Shown in pieces: positions 24,071 to 32,572 of a stretch of 38,423 bases of DNA; within the stretch, counting starts at the first letter, position 1, and each line of letters starts with the position of its first letter. This DNA is from a virus. The position numbers were made by a program, and so were the translations under genes. A model generated the notes under the pieces. It ran no database searches. It worked only from the letters and a program-made list of their open reading frames with translations, and had not been told where the DNA came from. Location of the stretch: positions 1 to 38,423 of IMG/VR virus record IMGVR_UViG_3300027896_000107, one strand, 5' to 3'.

Positions 24071-25660
24071 ATGGAACCCACATTGGCACAGATGATCGGT
24101 CCTGAAATTCAGGCTCTTGTACAGGGTCTGCGCAAGGACATCACGAGCTCAGTGCTCGCGACAACTTCGGGCCTGAACTACTACTACCTCGAAGAGATCG
24201 CGCGCAACATCTACCCGGTATTTTATCCGGTCCTGGCGTCGATCCCTCGTGCCGTGCCGATGCAAAGGGGCGTCAAGGTTGGAGGCACCGGGATCAACTA
24301 CAAGGGCATCGTGGCCGTGGATTCGGGCGGCTATCCTGGGATCACCGAAGGGAACCGCAACTCGTACCTGTCCATCACGGAGCGCGACTTCGCGTGCGCT
24401 TACAAGTGGCTAGGCAAGGATTCTGGGGTCACCTTCCAGGCCGAACAGACCGCGATCGGGCTCGACGATCCGCAGGGTATCGCGCAGCTGTCCTGCCTGA
24501 ATGCCCTGCTCAATGACCAGGAGCGCATGCTTCTGTGGGGCAACTCGGGCGCGAACGGAGTCGGCAATCCCATGGGCAACGGGTTTGCCCTGGGACAGAC
24601 CAACACGCCGAGCGTGGTCTTGGCTTCAGGCGGAGCCATCACTAGCGCAAGGTATGCCAAGTTCGCCTGTATTGAGCTGACCGGCTGGGGCATCCAGCTG
24701 GCTACCGCAACCGGCGTCACGCCGAAACTGCATCGCACGACCGCTAACGGCGTGGCTGAGGATGTCTACGGTGGAACGGCACAGATCAGCGCGCTCTCGG
24801 CTGAATCGGCCGCCCCGACAAATTCCGGAGCTGGAAACCAAGCCTTCACGGCAACTGTTGTTCCGAAGCCCGGCGCTTTGGGATGGGCGTGGTATATGTC
24901 CATCGCAACGACCGGAGCCGAAACAGCCGCGACCTGCTATTTTGTCGGCATCACTTCGGTGCCCAAGATCACAGTTTTGGCGAATCCCGTGGCGACGAAT
25001 CAGGCAGCGGACGGAACACAGACCGCCAAGGCCGCTGTGGATCTGGCAACCGACTACAGCTATTCGGCGCTCGATTATGACGGCATCATGTCATGGGTCG
25101 CCGGAGCGCAGGGCGGCACGCAGAAGCCGTACCTCAAGAACTTGCTGGGGGCGACGCTGACGCCGAACGGAGACGGAACGATCCAGGAGATCGAGGACCT
25201 GATCTATTACCTCTGGTCGAACTTCAAAATTTCGGTTGACCACCTCACCTGCTCTTCGGACATGATCGGCCCGATCACCGCCGGGATCCTGAACGGCGGG
25301 ACAACGGGGTCACAGCGGATTGTGTTCGAATCCAACGGGCTCGGGACTGTCATCGGGGGTTCGCTCACCGTCGAGTACCGCTCGAAGTTCTCGGTGGGCG
25401 GTGCCGCGAAGGCGCTCACGGTCAAGGTTCACCCGTGGCTTCCCGGTGGAATCATCCTCGGGTGGACGGTCAACAATCCTTATCCGGCTGCTGGTGGAAC
25501 GATCCCGAGCGTGCTCCGCGTCGTGACTCTCGAAGATCACTTTGCGATCCGCTACCCGATCACGACTCTGCAGTACAGCATGGGCGTGTACTGCTTCGAA
25601 ACGCTGCAGAACTACATCCCGTTCGCACACGGATACATCTGCGGCGCGAGCCCGAGCTAA
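24071..25660 (+). CDS. Major capsid protein
   Basis: A 529-residue protein following the protease/scaffold gene. It has an HK97-like layout: helical start, then EIARNIYPVFYPVLASIPR, KWLGKDSGVTFQAEQTA, a loop region LLWGNSGANGVG, and a C-terminal P/A-domain ending in IRYPITTLQYSMGVYCFETL. Residues about 195-300 form an inserted, Thr/Ala-rich domain (LTAE-like strands, GWAWYMSIATTGAE) of the kind that decorates some siphophage capsids. AGGAGG lies eight bases before ATG 24071. Hairpin terminators flank both ends. Confidence 0.8.
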   Translation: MEPTLAQMIGPEIQALVQGLRKDITSSVLATTSGLNYYYLEEIARNIYPVFYPVLASIPRAVPMQRGVKVGGTGINYKGIVAVDSGGYPGITEGNRNSYLSITERDFACAYKWLGKDSGVTFQAEQTAIGLDDPQGIAQLSCLNALLNDQERMLLWGNSGANGVGNPMGNGFALGQTNTPSVVLASGGAITSARYAKFACIELTGWGIQLATATGVTPKLHRTTANGVAEDVYGGTAQISALSAESAAPTNSGAGNQAFTATVVPKPGALGWAWYMSIATTGAETAATCYFVGITSVPKITVLANPVATNQAADGTQTAKAAVDLATDYSYSALDYDGIMSWVAGAQGGTQKPYLKNLLGATLTPNGDGTIQEIEDLIYYLWSNFKISVDHLTCSSDMIGPITAGILNGGTTGSQRIVFESNGLGTVIGGSLTVEYRSKFSVGGAAKALTVKVHPWLPGGIILGWTVNNPYPAAGGTIPSVLRVVTLEDHFAIRYPITTLQYSMGVYCFETLQNYIPFAHGYICGASPS

Positions 25661-25696
25661 GGCTGACAGAATTTTGAGGAGTGGGGAGATTTACCG

Positions 25697-25735
25697 AAGC
25701 GCTCCGAGGCGACAAAACGCTTCGGGGCGCTTTTT
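25697..25735 (+). terminator. Intrinsic terminator after the capsid gene
   Basis: AAGCGCTCCGA (25697-25707) pairs with TCGGGGCGCTT (25722-25732) over 11 bases with one G-U pair, and a T-run of five follows. An overlapping alternative stem CCGAAGCG/CGCTTCGG also exists. It separates the capsid gene from the signal-peptide cluster. Confidence 0.8.
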
Positions 25736-25752
25736 AAGTTAAGGAGTCCACC

Positions 25753-26145
25753 ATGAAACTAAGAATTGCGTTGCTCATCGCGTTCGCAGTGATCATCGGC
25801 GCTCTTGCGCTGAGCCTCAGAGCCCAAACGCAGACCTCGATGACCGTGACGCTCACGGCAGCGAATACGAATTACAACTTGCGGACGCTGCTTATCGGCG
25901 TTGATAGCCGGGTGGTCGATAACTTCACCTCGATCACCTTCACAGCAGCGGACGCGAATATCGACATGGTGTTGGTGGGTGATTCCAGCCTAAGCGCCAG
26001 CCGTTTTGGATTCAACCTAGGGCCTGGGGATTCTTACACGTCGCCGTCCCGCGATCCGAATGACCTGGTGCATCCGAGTCTCTACTATCTCAGGAGTGCG
26101 ACGGCCGGCATGGTCGTCCACTTCATTGGGAGGACAACGAAATGA
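25753..26145 (+). CDS. Secreted or virion beta-protein with signal peptide
   Basis: A 130-residue protein. Residues 1-25 form a classic signal peptide: basic start MKLR, hydrophobic core IALLIAFAVIIGALALSL, and a likely cut after RAQ. The mature part (SMTVTLTAANTNYNLRTLLI, SITFTAADANIDMVLVGD, LGPGDSYTSP) resembles small beta-proteins encoded next to capsid genes in siphophages, which are normally cytoplasmic. A strong AAGGAG site precedes the ATG. The signal peptide on a capsid-neighbour protein is the odd feature. Confidence 0.6.
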   Translation: MKLRIALLIAFAVIIGALALSLRAQTQTSMTVTLTAANTNYNLRTLLIGVDSRVVDNFTSITFTAADANIDMVLVGDSSLSASRFGFNLGPGDSYTSPSRDPNDLVHPSLYYLRSATAGMVVHFIGRTTK

Positions 26146-28700
26146 AACGATATTTGACAGGTGTGTTTGCCATCACGCTCGCCCTTGCTATTTGCTTGAC
26201 TTCTCCAGCCTACGGTCAGATCAGCCGGGCGGGCGGTGCCCAGGGATTGCCCGGGCATTCTGTTCTCAACGGTAGCGGTGTGCCCGGAGGCGGGACCGGG
26301 GCGAATGGAGATTTCTACATCGACACCACCGCGCACGCGATTTATGGACCGAAGACCGCCGGGGCGTGGGGCTCAGCAACATCGCTTATTGGCCCATCTG
26401 GAACGGCTGCAAACACGATCTGGAATGGATCTGGCGATCCATCCACGGGAGATGGCGTCGATGGCGATTTTTGGATCAATACTACCTCCAACAAGATTTT
26501 TGGCCCCAAGGCGACGACCTGGCCGGCAGGTGTTTCGCTCGTTGGCCCTGCCGGTTCTCCTGGAAGTCCTGGTTCCCCCGGCGCCGATGGCAAAACGGTT
26601 TTGAACGGCACGGCTGTACCGACTACTGAAGGAACTCTTGGTGACTTCTATCTCAAGACCGACACCAGTGATTTATATGGCCCTAAGACGGGTGGCGGGT
26701 GGGGTTCTCCAGTTAGCCTGCTTGGCTCACCGGGAAGCCCTGGTTCACCCGGTGCACCAGGAGCTGACGGCAAGACGTTGCTCAATGGAACATCGGTCCC
26801 GACGACCGAGGGAGTGGTAGGTGATTTTTATCTCAAGACGGACACGAGCGACCTTTACGGACCGAAGTCCGGCGGCGGATGGGGATCTCCGGTTAATTTG
26901 ATCGGACCTCAAGGACCTCCGGGGACCACGTCGTTCGCAAATCCTTCGGCGAGCGTTGGAACGAGCGCAGTCAACGGCAGCGCGTCCACGGCGATGCGTT
27001 CCGATGGTGCTCCGGCGATAAACCAGACGATGACGCCCACTTGGACAGGCAAGCATACCTTCAACGCTGGGTTGGATGCGGTCGTCCCCAATGCAGGAAT
27101 TGAACTTATTACGAATGTTGTAGATCGTGATTTCAGTGGGGCAGGTGATTGGGTACTGGATGCGAACTGGGCAATCGCCGCAGGAAAGATGACGCATACT
27201 GTCGGAGCAACTGATACAGCTACTCTACCTCATGCTTACTTAACAACAGGTTCTGTTGAGGCAGGTAAAATATATCAAGTTACTTTCACGATATCAGGAT
27301 GGACGAATGGAGCTATCAAACCCAAATTGGGTGCTGCCACACCGCTGTATCAAGCTTCTGGAAACGATACTTTTCATCTACCCATTACGGCCCTTGTGAA
27401 TGATGTCGATCTGATATTTGAGGCTACCGGTGATTTTGACGGTTCCATAGACAACGTGAGTCTAAAACTTGCTGATTCTGGTTTGTTTGTACTTCCTAAC
27501 GGTCAAGCTGGATTCAATACAAGAACGCCCAACGGGTTGGTCGAAATCTTTGGTAAAGGAAGTGGGAGTGTTTTTGGTTCTCCTACCCTCTTGCATCTTG
27601 CCCAAACTGCGGATGATTGGATTTTAACTTTTGAAAATAGTAACCCATACGACTCACCGTTTAATCCCTTTTTTGCAGGAATTTATGTTGGATTTTCTGG
27701 CGAGCTTGCTTTTGCAACATCAGACGACGCAGGAAGTTATGTTACTCCTTTTACTTTGCTTCCTAAGAACTATAATTTTTTGACACAAACTGAGGGAGTG
27801 GTTGTTGGCTGGCAAGGGCGAGGAAATCTCAGCATCGGTACTTCTCAATGGGACACTGGAATTGAGAACGGTCTCATCTTTCTCAACGGTACTGCTCCTT
27901 CTACTTCCATAGCCGATCAAATTCAACTGTGGGCGGCAGACTATGGAACTGGAGACTCTCGCCTCTATGTGAAGTCTGAAGCTGGCGACACCGTAATTAT
28001 CGGGAATGGAGAAATTCGGAGTGCTGGAAATTTGAATATCGCCGCTGCTGGCACTGTCACTATGACGGGCGTTCCCTCCTGCTCCAAGTACACCGTTGCC
28101 TACGATAATGCCGCATTTACGGCCGGAGCGACAACGGCCAACGTGACCATCGCCTCTCTTCCGGCCTATGCAAAAGTCACGGGCGTCACAATTAAGCATT
28201 CCGCTCCATTTGTTGGCGCCGGCATGACCACGACAACCGTGTCTTTGGGTGATGGGTCAAATCATACCGCTTATTCAACACCTGCTTTCGACATCGCTCA
28301 AGCATCTGCAGATACCACGTTCCAGGATACGGCTCAATACAAGTCAACGACCATGGCCGGATCTAATCTGGTGGCTCATTTTCTTGCGGATGTGAACTTC
28401 GGGGCTTCGGCTGTCCCCATCACTGCGGCCACAAACGCCAGCACGGTCGAGCTCACTGCCGTTGGCCATGGCCTGAAAACTGGAGCCACCGTAGAGATCT
28501 CGGGTGCCACCGGCGCTTGGGCTGCCATCAATGGGACTTTCAGCATAACCTGGACCAGCGCTGATACGTTCACAATCACGGTTGATTCCACGACCTTTGG
28601 AACGCTCTCAGGATCCCCGGTTTTCAACGCCCAAGCCCTGAGCGCCGGCAGCGTTGATCTTTTCGTATGCTCTATGGTGCTTCCGGGTGCGCCCCACTAA
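26142..28700 (+). CDS. Collagen-like fibre with signal peptide (852 aa)
   Basis: Residues 1-26 are a signal peptide (KRYLTGVFAITLALAICLT, cut near AYGQ). Residues 31-261 hold collagen-like Gly-X-Y runs (GPAGSPGSPGSPGADG) alternating with four repeats (GDFYLKTDTSDLYGPK type). A jelly-roll-like domain (about 320-450) and beta segments follow; the C-terminus has TVELTAVGHGLKTGATVEIS like phage fibre ends. It overlaps the previous gene by four bases. The fibre could bind carbohydrates on cells, but its export signal argues for envelope or surface location. Confidence 0.65.
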   Translation: MKRYLTGVFAITLALAICLTSPAYGQISRAGGAQGLPGHSVLNGSGVPGGGTGANGDFYIDTTAHAIYGPKTAGAWGSATSLIGPSGTAANTIWNGSGDPSTGDGVDGDFWINTTSNKIFGPKATTWPAGVSLVGPAGSPGSPGSPGADGKTVLNGTAVPTTEGTLGDFYLKTDTSDLYGPKTGGGWGSPVSLLGSPGSPGSPGAPGADGKTLLNGTSVPTTEGVVGDFYLKTDTSDLYGPKSGGGWGSPVNLIGPQGPPGTTSFANPSASVGTSAVNGSASTAMRSDGAPAINQTMTPTWTGKHTFNAGLDAVVPNAGIELITNVVDRDFSGAGDWVLDANWAIAAGKMTHTVGATDTATLPHAYLTTGSVEAGKIYQVTFTISGWTNGAIKPKLGAATPLYQASGNDTFHLPITALVNDVDLIFEATGDFDGSIDNVSLKLADSGLFVLPNGQAGFNTRTPNGLVEIFGKGSGSVFGSPTLLHLAQTADDWILTFENSNPYDSPFNPFFAGIYVGFSGELAFATSDDAGSYVTPFTLLPKNYNFLTQTEGVVVGWQGRGNLSIGTSQWDTGIENGLIFLNGTAPSTSIADQIQLWAADYGTGDSRLYVKSEAGDTVIIGNGEIRSAGNLNIAAAGTVTMTGVPSCSKYTVAYDNAAFTAGATTANVTIASLPAYAKVTGVTIKHSAPFVGAGMTTTTVSLGDGSNHTAYSTPAFDIAQASADTTFQDTAQYKSTTMAGSNLVAHFLADVNFGASAVPITAATNASTVELTAVGHGLKTGATVEISGATGAWAAINGTFSITWTSADTFTITVDSTTFGTLSGSPVFNAQALSAGSVDLFVCSMVLPGAPH
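26232..26924 (+). repeat. Four collagen-linked repeats in the fibre
   Basis: Units at residues about 40-86, 90-137, 151-196 and 211-256 share the pattern (L/I)xNGxxxPxxxxGxxGDF(Y/W)(I/L)xTxxxxx(Y/F)GPK, then W and SL(I/L/V)G. The last two are nearly identical at protein level and 180 bases apart, suggesting recent duplication. Gly-X-Y runs link them. Confidence 0.75.
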
Positions 28701-28708
28701 GGAGAGGC

Positions 28709-29083
28709 ATGAAAAAATTATTTTTCATCCTTCTTTGTTCTTTGCTCCTGGTGACAAGGGCATGGGGACAGTCGCCTTTTAAGAATCCCTATTTCGTCAC
28801 GAGTTTAGGATTCAATCTCGCGGCCTCGGCAGTGGATTGGGCAGATAGTCATCATGCCCTGAACAACGGAGCCGTTGACCTAAACTTCGTCATCGGGAGT
28901 CGTGGTCAAAGACTGAATTACGTCAAAGGAATCACGATGGGAGTCTCTACTTTGTCCTCCTATTACGGCTGGAAAAAGGCCGAAAGAGAGCGCTCCCGAA
29001 GACAGAAGGCCGCAATCGTCATAGCCAATTTCGCCGTTGGGGCAATCTACACGGCGGTAGTGATAGGAAATCACCGGCACTAA
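28709..29083 (+). CDS. Signal-peptide protein of unknown function (124 aa)
   Basis: The signal peptide is MKKLFFILLCSLLLVTRAWGQ. The mature part has AASAVDWADSHHALNNGAVDLN and a hydrophobic C-terminal helix (IVIANFAVGAIYTAVVIG), which recall bacterial membrane proteins of unknown role more than phage virion proteins. GGAGAGG precedes ATG 28709, so the longer upstream frame is not used. It is the third of four signal-peptide genes. Confidence 0.6.
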   Translation: MKKLFFILLCSLLLVTRAWGQSPFKNPYFVTSLGFNLAASAVDWADSHHALNNGAVDLNFVIGSRGQRLNYVKGITMGVSTLSSYYGWKKAERERSRRQKAAIVIANFAVGAIYTAVVIGNHRH

Positions 29084-29091
29084 GGAGCTTT

Positions 29092-29865
29092 ATGAAAAAA
29101 GCAATTCTCGGAATTTTTCTGCTGTTGCTTTCGGGCGCTCTTTTCGGCCAAACGCTGATCAATGTCAGCTACGTCAACGGCGTCCAGCAAATCACCAGAA
29201 CGTTGGCGAATCAGCCCGGAGCAACGATTGGACTGAACTTCACAGGGACAACGCACGCTCCGAGCGGAGAGCAACTTTATATTGCCTGTTCTGTTCCGGC
29301 GGCGACCTCAGCGCATTTCTATCTCGGCGGGGCGCTGATCTGCACAGGGCAGACCTGTGACGTGGGCGGCCTGAACCTTACGGGGATTCTTGAAGTCACT
29401 CCAGTTTTTGATTTGACGAGCACGGCGGCAACCCTGGACGGGAGTGCGGTGTTTTGCGATTTAGCCTTCACGGGATCGATGAATTACAATTTTACCAACA
29501 CTTCACATCTCATGGTTGCGGTTATCTCCGCGCCGGTGATTCCGCCTCCACCCATCCCCATCCCTGTGGCAACCTTTCCGGTGGCCGTGTGCGGCGGCAG
29601 CTATGGGGATTTTGGTGTGTCGGTCAGAAATACAGGAACGAATGATATTACGTATTACCTGGCCTTCACTGATTCTTCGGGAACGGTGACGAAGGACGCT
29701 ACGCAAACACTCGAAGACGGCAAGGCTTCAGCCCGGCGCATGGGAGATTTCCTGGCCTGTTCTTCGGCGCAGGTTGGACGACTTCAGGTCTTTTCCAGCG
29801 GCACTCCTGAGGTTGGGGGCTTGGCCTTCACAAATTCCTTTGCGCTTCCCGTGAGGCCGAATTGA
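29092..29865 (+). CDS. Secreted beta-rich protein with signal peptide (257 aa)
   Basis: The signal peptide is MKKAILGIFLLLLSGALFGQ. Two beta-rich halves are joined by a Pro-rich hinge (PPPPIPIP). Four cysteines in the first half and two in the second suggest disulfides, which fit an exported protein. No family is recognised. The ATG is eight bases after the preceding stop behind AAGGAG, and the stop overlaps the next gene's start. Confidence 0.6.
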   Translation: MKKAILGIFLLLLSGALFGQTLINVSYVNGVQQITRTLANQPGATIGLNFTGTTHAPSGEQLYIACSVPAATSAHFYLGGALICTGQTCDVGGLNLTGILEVTPVFDLTSTAATLDGSAVFCDLAFTGSMNYNFTNTSHLMVAVISAPVIPPPPIPIPVATFPVAVCGGSYGDFGVSVRNTGTNDITYYLAFTDSSGTVTKDATQTLEDGKASARRMGDFLACSSAQVGRLQVFSSGTPEVGGLAFTNSFALPVRPN

Positions 29866-30155
29866 GCCGTGAGACCACAGCACAGCCCCTTGGAGAGATT
29901 TGGCGCTATACGACAGTGTTCCTGGCGGGCATCGTCGCCACGCTGGTCGCTACGTGGTTCACCGCCTGGTGGAATGCCGCAACGCGAAGCGAGGTGGCGA
30001 TACAATTCAGCGAAATTAAAACATCCCAGTCGGTTATGCAAAAAGACCTGACGGAAGTGAAGAGCGACATCGGCTTCATTCGGGGCCGTATGACGGAACA
30101 GAACGAACTGACCGCAAGACTACTGGGCGATGCTACTCAGAAGAAAGGTCGATGA
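29862..30155 (+). CDS. Membrane-anchored coiled-coil protein (TTG start)
   Basis: A 97-residue protein from TTG 29862, overlapping the preceding TGA. It has one hydrophobic segment (TVFLAGIVATLVATWFTAWW) then a helix with IKTSQSVMQKDLTEVKSDIG. The position before a peptidase gene suggests a lysis role (holin or spanin-like), but the single span and long helix do not fit a standard class. Confidence 0.5.
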   Translation: MSRETTAQPLGEIWRYTTVFLAGIVATLVATWFTAWWNAATRSEVAIQFSEIKTSQSVMQKDLTEVKSDIGFIRGRMTEQNELTARLLGDATQKKGR

Positions 30156-30637
30156 GCGTGACGATTGAGGAAATGAATCTTGTGGGCGACGCGCTCGAAG
30201 GAGCGCAGGAACTTCAGGAGCGGTTCGGAGATGAGCCCGACTTCAAATTCACGTCAGGACGCCGCGATCGCTCCGGACAGTGCCGCGCCATGGCTGCAAA
30301 TATCTGCGCGGCCGGTAATCGCCAATGGATCACTCAAACATATCGATCGACTCCGGTCACAACGCAATGGCAGGCATGGGTCGATAGGAATCCGACCGTG
30401 GTGGACGTTCCAGGACTCGCCCATGGACTTCTTGCCGTCCTCAATCAATTCAGCGACGACGACCTGGCGGCCATGGATTTCCTTCACCATCTCTCAGGCC
30501 TGGCCTTCGATTGCGCCCCCGTCGTAGGGCCGCTCTCGGATGAAATTTTCGCGGAGATCGAGGGGCTCCCTGGGCTCGATAAGGTCCTGCGGAGTGAAGG
30601 CGGTCTGCCTCGATTGCATGCGCAGTTCAAAAGTTAA
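30152..30637 (+). CDS. M15-like peptidoglycan peptidase, probable endolysin
   Basis: A 161-residue protein with FTSGRRDRSGQ (residues 33-43), like the SGxR motif of M15 peptidases. HLSGLAFD matches H-x2-G-x-A-x-D with His113 and Asp120, and LPRLHAQF gives a third likely zinc ligand at His156. M15 enzymes cut peptide stems of peptidoglycan. A 70-residue stretch between the motifs is longer than usual. There is no signal peptide, so release would need the neighbouring membrane proteins. Confidence 0.6.
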   Translation: MSVTIEEMNLVGDALEGAQELQERFGDEPDFKFTSGRRDRSGQCRAMAANICAAGNRQWITQTYRSTPVTTQWQAWVDRNPTVVDVPGLAHGLLAVLNQFSDDDLAAMDFLHHLSGLAFDCAPVVGPLSDEIFAEIEGLPGLDKVLRSEGGLPRLHAQFKS

Positions 30638-30640
30638 TGT

Positions 30641-31333
30641 ATGACAAAATTAGAGTTCGCCCAAGCGTTTAGAAATTACTCCATCGCTCTTTTTTTTGGA
30701 GTTCTGAGCGTAGCGGTCCTGCTCGTCGCCATGGACCTCCATCGAACGATTCCGGCTATTCCATCCTCGACCGCTGGGGTTGTCAACACCCAGGGCGCGG
30801 CGCTCGATAAAAGACTGGCCTCAACGCAGGCTGATTTGAATGACCGTCTCACAGAGGCAACCAGGATTTTGGACAATCGCATGGCTTCAATTCAAAAGGA
30901 TTTGAATTCGCAACTTCAGGCGTTGGGAAAAGCAACGAATGGAAACATAGAGGCCCTTCGCGCGAATGTAGACGCGCACCTGAAGCACGTCGATGGATTG
31001 GTGGATCAGACCAGCACAACTCTCGGGTCCGTCCACGATTTGGCGGAATCAGTTCATAAGTCGGTTGATTCGTACCAGCTACAGGCCCCGGAGCTTTACC
31101 GCAGAACCTCGCTGCTGCTGGCACGGGCCGACAACCTCGCTCTGCAGACACAGGTGGCGCTCCCGGAATTCGTGAAGTCGGGACAGGAGACCGTGAAGAA
31201 CGGGGCAGGTGTCACCGCGGATGTCCACACTTTCACGACAAGGTTTGTGGCGCCGACGACGAAAAAGGGTGTGGCCTGGGGAGTGTTCCGTGTAGTTGTC
31301 AATCCCGTGGCATGGATCACGACGAGATTTTAG
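30641..31333 (+). CDS. Membrane-anchored long coiled-coil protein (230 aa)
   Basis: One hydrophobic segment near residues 15-31 (IALFFGVLSVAVLLVAM) is followed by a long helical region (LDKRLASTQADLNDRLTEAT to VDQTSTTLGSVHDLAESVHKSV). The topology suggests an N-terminal inner-membrane anchor with a periplasmic rod, spanin-like in outline. The ATG lies three bases after the previous stop without a clear binding site. Confidence 0.5.
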   Translation: MTKLEFAQAFRNYSIALFFGVLSVAVLLVAMDLHRTIPAIPSSTAGVVNTQGAALDKRLASTQADLNDRLTEATRILDNRMASIQKDLNSQLQALGKATNGNIEALRANVDAHLKHVDGLVDQTSTTLGSVHDLAESVHKSVDSYQLQAPELYRRTSLLLARADNLALQTQVALPEFVKSGQETVKNGAGVTADVHTFTTRFVAPTTKKGVAWGVFRVVVNPVAWITTRF

Positions 31334-31335
31334 AT

Positions 31336-31518
31336 ATGATTCTTCAGTGCGGAAAATGCGGAGCGCAGAGAGACCTGATCGAGAGCGTCTATCACCAGGG
31401 ACCGCAAGACTGCATCGATCCGCGATTCAAATTTGAGGGAGAGCATTTTCACTGCACCTGCACGAAATGTCTTTTTGAGTGGCCGGAAAGGGCCGAACCG
31501 GAGATCAACAATGGATGA
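31336..31518 (+). CDS. Zinc-ribbon protein (60 aa)
   Basis: From ATG 31336 the protein starts MILQCGKCGAQ and has CTCTKCLFEW later, giving a plausible four-cysteine zinc ribbon. An in-frame ATG at 31312 would extend it by eight acidic residues and overlap the previous gene; neither has a strong binding site. It overlaps the following papain-like gene by eight bases. Confidence 0.5.
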   Translation: MILQCGKCGAQRDLIESVYHQGPQDCIDPRFKFEGEHFHCTCTKCLFEWPERAEPEINNG

Positions 31519-32317
31519 AAATATCAGCTTTCGCTATGGCAGAAATCCTGACCATCACGACGTCCGCGACGCGATTCATGAAGTCAGTCCCTCGGCGATG
31601 AAGATGATGCTGCCACACATCCCGGCGACGATGGATGTTTTTCAGGGCCTCAATCTTCCCGTTTACGATCAGGGCCAACTGGGAAGCTGCACGGCGAACA
31701 CGGGCGTCCTCTACCGGCGCTTCCTGGCACAGAAATTTCCAAAATACTCCGATCCCGACATGGACCTGAGCCGCCTGTTTCTCTACTATCAGGAGCGGAA
31801 GCTACCCTGGAACGGAGGCGTCCAGGAAGATTGCGGCGCGGAGATCCGGGACATCTTCAAGACGCTTACCTCCGTCGGGGTGTGCCCGGAGCAGGTGGAT
31901 CCTTACAAGCCGTCCGATTTTGCCTCGCCCAAGAACGACGACCCGACGGCCGTTCTTCAGGCAGGTCGATACAAGATCGGGGCCTATCACCGCGTCCCGG
32001 ATGTGCTGAACGTCAAGCTGGCGCTCGTTTCGGAATACCCCGTCGCCCTGGGCTTCACGGTCTATGAATCGTTCGAACACATCAAAGGCGATGGTGTGAT
32101 GCCGATGCCCAACCCTCACAACGAAGACAAGATGGGCGGCCACGCCGTCTGCATCCGGGGATATGACGAGAGCCGGAAGGCGTTTCTGGTACAGAACTCC
32201 TGGGGGCATGGCTGGGGATACAAGGGCTGTTTCTGGATGCCCTACGCTTTTTTGGAGAATGTCGATCTTTCAGGCCCCGACTTTTGGATCGGGCACCTGG
32301 GCCCGGCGTGGAAATAA
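31511..32317 (+). CDS. Papain-like (C1A) cysteine protease
   Basis: A 268-residue protein with the papain triad and oxyanion Gln: DQGQLGSCTANT (Gln56, Cys60), GGHAVCIRGYDE (His211) and VQNSWGHGWGYKG (Asn229, Trp231). No signal peptide or propeptide of usual length is seen, so it may act in the cytoplasm or leave by lysis. Papain-like enzymes are uncommon but known in phages. Targets could be host envelope proteins or phage precursors; this cannot be decided. It lies between a zinc-ribbon gene and a holin-like gene. Confidence 0.75.
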   Translation: MDENISFRYGRNPDHHDVRDAIHEVSPSAMKMMLPHIPATMDVFQGLNLPVYDQGQLGSCTANTGVLYRRFLAQKFPKYSDPDMDLSRLFLYYQERKLPWNGGVQEDCGAEIRDIFKTLTSVGVCPEQVDPYKPSDFASPKNDDPTAVLQAGRYKIGAYHRVPDVLNVKLALVSEYPVALGFTVYESFEHIKGDGVMPMPNPHNEDKMGGHAVCIRGYDESRKAFLVQNSWGHGWGYKGCFWMPYAFLENVDLSGPDFWIGHLGPAWK

Positions 32318-32332
32318 AGGGAGGCAATAATC

Positions 32333-32554
32333 ATGGACAATTGGGTAGGGCAACACTGGCAGGTTTTGATTGCCGCGTGGTGGTTCTTTAACATCCTGGT
32401 GAGCACCATGCCGGCGCCGAAGGAGAACGCCCACCAGGGATACATCTGGCTGCACAATTTCCTGCAGGCCATCGCCGGGAACGGAAAGCAGTTTTTCCAG
32501 AACCTCCCGAGCGGAATTCAATCAGCATTTTCACAAACGAAAAAGGGAGACTAA
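32333..32554 (+). CDS. Small holin-like membrane protein (73 aa)
   Basis: One hydrophobic segment (WQVLIAAWWFFNILVSTM) follows a short start, then MPAPKENAHQGYIWLHNFLQAIAGN. The 'MPAP....gY.W...fl...aGN' pattern resembles a small protein family seen in many phages, sometimes near lysis genes. AAAGGGAGG lies upstream. Holin function is inferred from size and neighbours. Confidence 0.5.
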   Translation: MDNWVGQHWQVLIAAWWFFNILVSTMPAPKENAHQGYIWLHNFLQAIAGNGKQFFQNLPSGIQSAFSQTKKGD

Positions 32555-32572
32555 CCAAAAGGGAGAATTCCA

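Noticed and set aside
26232-26924. Possible CRISPR-like array
   Set aside because: The repeats are in-frame protein-coding units of a collagen-like fibre, with no short palindromic repeats or unique spacers.
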